Positions 31,816-37,375 of a stretch of DNA of 37,375 nt are shown here, piece after piece. The stretch's first letter is position 1; every line of letters begins with the position of its first letter. The notes below the pieces were generated by a model. The model searched no databases, had not been told where the DNA came from, and saw nothing but the letters and a program-made list of their open reading frames with translations. Source of the stretch: Smittium mucronatum (Eukaryota; Kickxellomycota; Harpellomycetes; Harpellales; Legeriomycetaceae); assembly GCA_001953115.1 (NCBI GenBank), contig LSSL01000963.1, positions 4,565 to 41,939 on the forward strand. The letters are read 5' to 3'. Position numbers and translations under genes: made by a program.

Positions 31816-34800
31816 TAGTATGTTTCTTTTTTGAATCTTATCTGTAATTTTTTGTAAGAGGTTTTATTATTCATCTCAAGCATCATATAACTCGTGGTAG
31901 AATTTTTCAATATCTGAACCTCCAAATATATATATATATATATTATTAAATTATTAATTTTACAAAATTCAGATTATATTTTTTCTAATTTATGTTATTT
32001 AGTATTTTTAATTCTTAAGAAGATCTAGCATTGATAGTTTTGATATTTTTTTGAATATTAATTATTAAATTTTGATATGGTCATTATTGGTTAAAAGAAA
32101 TATTTGTGTAAAATTTTGAAAACTTCGTTTTAAATATAGGTAGATAGTGTAATATAAAAACCACATTCATGAAAAAATTATCCTATTTACTGCATTATTC
32201 CAAATAAGGAATATTTATAAGAGGAGAGCCGGGTATAAAAAAGCAAGAAAAAATATTCGATAATTAATAAGAATTTTTCCCACAGTTTTCACCCGTCTTT
32301 ATCCTGTGTTAATAGTTATTAATTATATTTCTAGTTCTTGAAATATTAAAATACACTATAAATGTATTATGTCCTAATTATTATATCTATTATTTATTCA
32401 ATCAATAATTATAGGCTCTAAAAGCTAAATTAAAAAAAAATTATATATATCACAGTTTATTGTTATAGCTATATTTTTTGCCAATTTCATTTAATAAAAA
32501 AATGAAAATATAAATATTTAATTTAATTTTCAACTTATATATATCATTTATCTATTTCGAATTTTAGAATAGGTTCATATTTTTCATTATGAAAATTTAC
32601 GTGTTTATTATTTTTTCAAAACTAAAAAACCCGTTTTGAAAAGTACAATTACGGATATAATAAATTTTATGAAAATAATTATGGATTTATAAATAAAATT
32701 GAATAAATTTTTTGCGTCCAAATTTCTTACGAACATACCTCACAATAAATTTTTAGATGTATAAACATTTATTGTATTTTCTCTATAAAAAAATATCACT
32801 TGAGGAATTTTTTTTGATATTTTTTCATTGTAGAAAATTTAGTAAAGTAAAATAAAGTACATTTGTAATTTATTGGATACTTTAAAGAAATTAAGATTCC
32901 ATATTAATATTATCTATTATTGAAAATTTGAAAATTTTAATAATTTTCAATTAATGGATAAATTTCGAAATCCTTTCTTGAGAAAAATTTGAAACTAATT
33001 AATTTTCTTATATCTCAAAAGTCTCAACTTGTTTAAAAAAATTGTAGTCAAATTATATACACATAAAAATATTATAATGAATAATTTTAAAAAATAGAAG
33101 CTATTTTTTGTAGTCAAATTTAATAAACTTTCTTGAATATCTATAAATAAAAAATCATATTTATTCTTTAATAAAATTATCCAAATTTTATAGGAATCGC
33201 AGATAAATTTTCTTTTAATTGGTGATCAGTTTTCGATTTACTAATAAAACTATTTCACAATAACATATAGACTCCATAATAACGAAATGAATCTAAAGGT
33301 TTATCTAATTTTTTCTGATATGATAGAAAAAAAATTATATTATATTTAAGAATAGTAAATTAACTATGGAACATTTTACATATTATGCATAGTGAATATA
33401 ATAAGTTGATATCGCTACGTATAAATATATACGCCTATAATACGAAAGTTATTTATTTGTTTAAATTGGTCTATTTTAACCCAAATTATAATTTTTAAAT
33501 ATTTAAAATTCAAAATAATAAATTCAATTCCTTATGGAAATTTTTATAAGAAGTTAGGAATAGAGTTTTTTTCTATTGGAAAAATATTAATATTATTTAA
33601 AGGGAAATTTTTTATAATTTTGAGGGGAAGCTTGAAATTTTTTAAAATTAAAATAGTATTTTTTTAAAAAAATGACAGAAGAGACAGCTTTGTATTAATT
33701 AAAATCTTTTAGTTTAGTATAATAAATTTTATTTAATGTTTAATGTTTAATAATTTTTATTTTAGTTACAATTTTTTTTTTTAGCTACCATAAAAATCCA
33801 TAGAGTTTTAAAAAAATAATTAATAAAAGTTCGATTATACTTTTAATGATGGTAATTTGAGGAAATTGTATAATTTTCAACCTCCAATTTCAATTTTTAA
33901 ATAATTATGTTTATAAAAAAAGTTCTTAAATTCGAGATTTCAGAAAAAATTTAAATTTTTATTAGGAATTTATTCATAAAAATACGTGTTTTTTAGGAAA
34001 ATTATGCTATTTTACACAAAAAAAGATATCTTGGAAAAATTATACAAATTATTTCATAAATATCTTTATTGATACACAAAAAATAACTCTTTTTTAAAGG
34101 AAATTTATAATTAATATAATAATTAGGATATTTTTTTTGTTTAAAAAATATAAATTTTCCGAAATCTTGCTTTCCTGACCGAAAACTAAATCTCAACTCT
34201 AAAATCTAAAAAATATTACCGAAATTTGATGATAATGTCAAAAACATATCTCCTGAAATAAATCACATAAAAAAAAATTTTATGGTGAAATTTTAAATTC
34301 TAGATAAATAAGTTTTAAATACGCTATATATATTCTCTAAAAAGAAAGTTTCAATAAAAATACCTCGTTTAAATTAATATAACTGAAGTATAAAATTTAA
34401 TATATTTATACTCGTTTAATTTATTTTGCACTAATAATATTTTATTCGAAAATCCCAGATTCATCTATAAAGACATATTTTCTTTTGAAATAAAATAAAA
34501 ACCCATTTATATTAAAATTCTGATATAGATATATATTGGTGTGCACTTATATTAAATTTCAAAATTAAAATTAAAATTCCTAAAAATGGTATTTATATAA
34601 AAAATGATTCAAAATAAGTCATAAGTTTAACACTTAATTTGCAGTAAAATAAAAAATATAAGTATAGCTATGATTGAAATTTAATTTTTCCGTAATAAAA
34701 ATAAAAGCAAAATTTTATTTTTTTACACGTGAAAATTTACGTAATTTGCAAAAGCCTGTTTATCTTCTAAAAAAATAGGAAAATTATAAAATAATATCTA

Positions 34801-36020
34801 GAAAAAGTCAATAAAAAATGATAAATCTTTTAAGAGTGAAGGTGTTTAATTAAAGTTCTGAAAAGATATGGTCTATTTTAGGATAGATTAATCAAGAGTA
34901 AAAACAATATATACTGAGTTAACTTAAAAAAAATTATTATAATATTTCGAAAGATATACTATGTGATGAAATAAATCTTTTTTTTATTCGAATCCAAAAT
35001 AAATAGAAATGCTATATTAATTAATAATTTGATTGAATTATTACAAGGTATATGGATATTTTCAAATTGATACAACCTAAAAACTATCAAATCTGGATTA
35101 TTCTGTATTATTTTTTGGAATTTCTGATAAAAAAAGTGTTTACACAAATATTATTGAGTATAATATGATTAGAAAAAGAAAAAAAATAAGATATAATGGT
35201 GCATCACATATAAAAATCAAAATAACTATAAGTTTCAGGTTTATTATAAGTAAAATGATAGAAAAACTAAGGATTGGGATAAAAAAAAAGTTGAAAAGTA
35301 TAACTTACCAAAATTTTGAATATGACTCTCTATTTATATCTCAACTGGATCTGATTTATATTAATTTTATGGAAATAATGTTAATTATGTATATTTTTAA
35401 TTAGAATAATAGATTATCAAATATTTTATCCTAATACTGCCCGAAAATATGTTACAGTCTAATTTTTTTTTAATTGGCCGACTTTCAAAAATGACATATT
35501 TCAATTATCTATTAAAAATACACCAGTCTGCACCAAGATTAATTTAAGAATATATAGATTTTGTTCAGATTTATTATCAAGACAAAAATTTTTTTTTATG
35601 ATATGTATTTAGAGAAAATGAAGAGAATTTTAAGAACTTGGCAAAATATTTTCACTGCTAAGTTAAAACTGTTTCGAGAATAATGTATTTTTAGTAATAT
35701 GTATTACTAAAATTTTCTTTATAAATGAATAAAATTTTCGAAAGATTTAATTTAAAAATCAAAAAAACATTTTTTATTGAAAAAAGAGAAACATATTAAT
35801 AACAACCCATAATTTATAAGTATAACAGATGAAACTTATAATAAAAAAATTCCCCAATTCAAACTTGAATACATACGATATGTATTATATTAAGAAATTT
35901 AGTATTTATAACTTTTATTTTCATTTATCTGAAGGAAATATATTATTGTTTAGAAAGGGGTTTAATTAAACAAAATAAGTTATGATAAATTAAGAAATTA
36001 AATTCAGAAAATTTCAATAA
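31816..36020. other. 4.2 kb of A/T-rich sequence, no gene seen
   Basis: It contains a (TA)n microsatellite at about 31927-31944 and many homopolymer runs. Frames at 34002-34196, 34959-35147 and 35165-35404 are short and rich in Lys, Ile, Asn and Phe, as expected by chance at this composition. Confidence 0.5.
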
Positions 36021-36032
36021 GATTATATATTT

Positions 36033-36210
36033 TAGGATCAAATTGAAAAAAATGAAACCGATTTCGAAAAAATGAAAACCTATTGAACGCTAGAAAAATT
36101 TATTTCGAAAAAAGTATAGTGTTTTGATTTAAAGCTCAATCAATTGTAAAAAAAGTGAAATTGAATATGAAAAAATTAAATCCAAAATCAGAAAGTCAAA
36201 CTAAGTGAAT
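36033..36210 (+). repeat. Subterminal-type repeat resembling the 23.3 kb inverted arm
   Basis: Phrases such as CAAATTGAAAAAAATGAAAC, AAAAAAGTGAAATTGAATATG and CAAACTAAGTGAAT echo the left arm of the IS630-like element at 23329-23580. It lies on the 3' side of a second IS630-like relic, where an arm of that element is expected. Confidence 0.45.
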
Positions 36211-36399
36211 AAAATTATTAAATTATTCACAAAATAACATATCAAATAGCATTATCTCATCTAAAAAATATACAAATGTGGTCAATAAATTTTTTACACA
36301 TTTATTGGATAACTACTTCTTATTATTAATCTATTTTAACCCCAATGATTCTATTCTCCAACTATATTTGTGCCCATTAACCATTTGGATCTCCATTAT

Positions 36400-36960
36400 T
36401 TATTTTTCTAAGATTATCTAATTTTTTTTCTTAATATTAGATTGTATTTCACTCTATGCGCTCTCTATAAGATTAAGAATGTGAATATAGGCGTTCAGAT
36501 AAGCAATCTCTACCAGTTTATAAGTTTATATTGAATCCCAAATCTCATTTTTAAATATTAGATTGATGGAAATTTTAAAAATATTTAAATATTATACGCC
36601 AATTATAATCACTTCATCCATCATACCTTTAATTAACTTATCTCTATAAGCTTAGATGTATATTTTTTATTTTAGCTATAAATGAAAAATAATAAGATCT
36701 GAAATCCCAGTTATATGGTGAAAAATTTTAACTTTAGTTTTTGGAATCTTCTATTCAGACATATCGCATTTTTTTGGTCTTCCACTAGATTTTTTCGAAA
36801 ATAGATTTAAATTTTTCCAATAAAGATGAATAACTTTCCTAAAAACCCATACTGGAAAAACTTGGTTGCGTAATTAACCAGATTGAATTTATTCTCAATA
36901 GTTTTAATTTGGGATGGATCTATAAACTTTCTTTAAGTTGTGAAAGTTTTAAAGTTTAGG
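36400..36960 (-). pseudogene. IS630-like DDE transposase relic, copy 2
   Basis: On the minus strand near 36810-36760 it reads KKSSGRPKKCDMSE, the GGRPkK linker after the N-terminal HTH of IS630-like transposases. An upstream frame gives ATKFFQYGFLGKLFIFIGKI. Near 36500-36400 it reads AYLNAYIHILNLIESA, a stop, SEIQSNIKK and, after another stop, IILEK. This corresponds to the C-terminal YSP.LNPIE..ws.iK motif and parallels copy 1 (YSQMLSPTENA, SVVNSEIKK, IILEK). Only about 90 codons separate the two motifs where the family has about 200, so the catalytic middle is deleted. The right end of the element may lie beyond the window. Confidence 0.55.
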
Positions 36961-37375
36961 CCTTTCCGATTTTTTGTTGTAGACTAAGAAATGTAATTCC
37001 AAGATCAGAATTTTTTTTTCAACTTTATAAGATTTTAAACTGAATTTATTGTATTTTTTTATGCAAAGATTAATTATATTAACCAAGTATTTTAGATTCT
37101 CATAGCCTATTTCTATTATTAAATTTTTGGATTTTAACACCAAATTTTAACCATCTATAAATGGTAGAGTTTTTTTATATTATGAGAAATTAATAAATTG
37201 TATTATTAAAATCCATTTGAGTCTATTTTAATACAGTCTTATAACACAATGAAGATATTTTTTACAACAGCTGTTTACAATTTTAAGATTTACAAAATTA
37301 TTTATATCAGATATATAAATAGTTAATTCAAGCTTAATCATCCAAAAATAAAAAATTGAATCTTTTTTAAAAAAA
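36961..37375. other. A/T-rich end of window
   Basis: A 64-codon minus frame (36949-37143) may include the extreme N-terminus of the IS630-like relic but shows no diagnostic motif. No inverted arm matching 36033-36210 is seen before the window ends. Confidence 0.35.

Noticed and set aside
35165..35404. 79-codon plus-strand frame starting RKRKKIRYNG
   Set aside because: Residues are dominated by Lys, Ile and Phe from A/T-rich codons, with no motif and no coding context.

Overview
The window looks like nuclear DNA of a eukaryote with a very AT-rich, gene-poor genome. It has one large intact gene, no operon-like packing, and long stretches of A/T-rich sequence with no credible reading frame. A 535-base run of N marks a scaffold gap. 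The F-box-like plus ankyrin architecture of the one gene, and the Tc1/mariner, IS630-like and Mutator-like (MULE) transposon remains, fit an early-diverging or parasitic fungus (chytrid, rozellid or microsporidian type). An AT-rich protist cannot be excluded, and this placement is an inference. Gene density is far too low for a virus or bacterium. I found no convincing tRNA, rRNA or CRISPR.

Layout. 1-156 is a perfect hexanucleotide microsatellite. 500-5200 holds decayed transposase fragments: a MULE on the minus strand, then a Tc1/mariner relic and two further MULE C-terminal fragments on the plus strand. 5241-9190 is a MULE-type element with inverted arms of about 0.5 kb around a broken minus-strand transposase. 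Two more inverted-repeat structures follow at once, at 9451-10945 and 11161-12001. 12490-13150 is a GC-richer island carrying a broken minus-strand Tc1/mariner transposase. 13151-16188 is empty apart from A/T-rich sequence. 16189-16560 is a miniature inverted-repeat element with 21-nt subterminal repeats.

17526-20903 (minus) is the only intact large gene, encoding 1125 residues with an F-box-like N-terminus, weak ankyrin-like repeats, a very regular array of 31-residue ankyrin repeats, and a Cys/His cluster near the C-terminus. It is clearly less AT-rich than its surroundings. The gap is at 21554-22088. Next comes a probable nested insertion. Outer pogo/Tigger-like ends (22492 and 26016, each next to TA) enclose an IS630-like element (23329-25845) with arms of about 250 bp and a broken minus-strand transposase. 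From 26018 to the end the sequence is mostly featureless, with unassigned coding-like scraps at 29188-29451 and 30933-31121, small hairpins and tandem repeats, and a second IS630-like relic at 36033-36960.

How it fits together. Apart from the ankyrin gene the window is a transposon graveyard. Every transposase seen is broken by stops and frameshifts, and several element skeletons survive only as inverted repeats. The intact ankyrin frame in such a setting suggests purifying selection or recent origin. All family assignments were made by eye from motif order and spacing and need a profile search to confirm.
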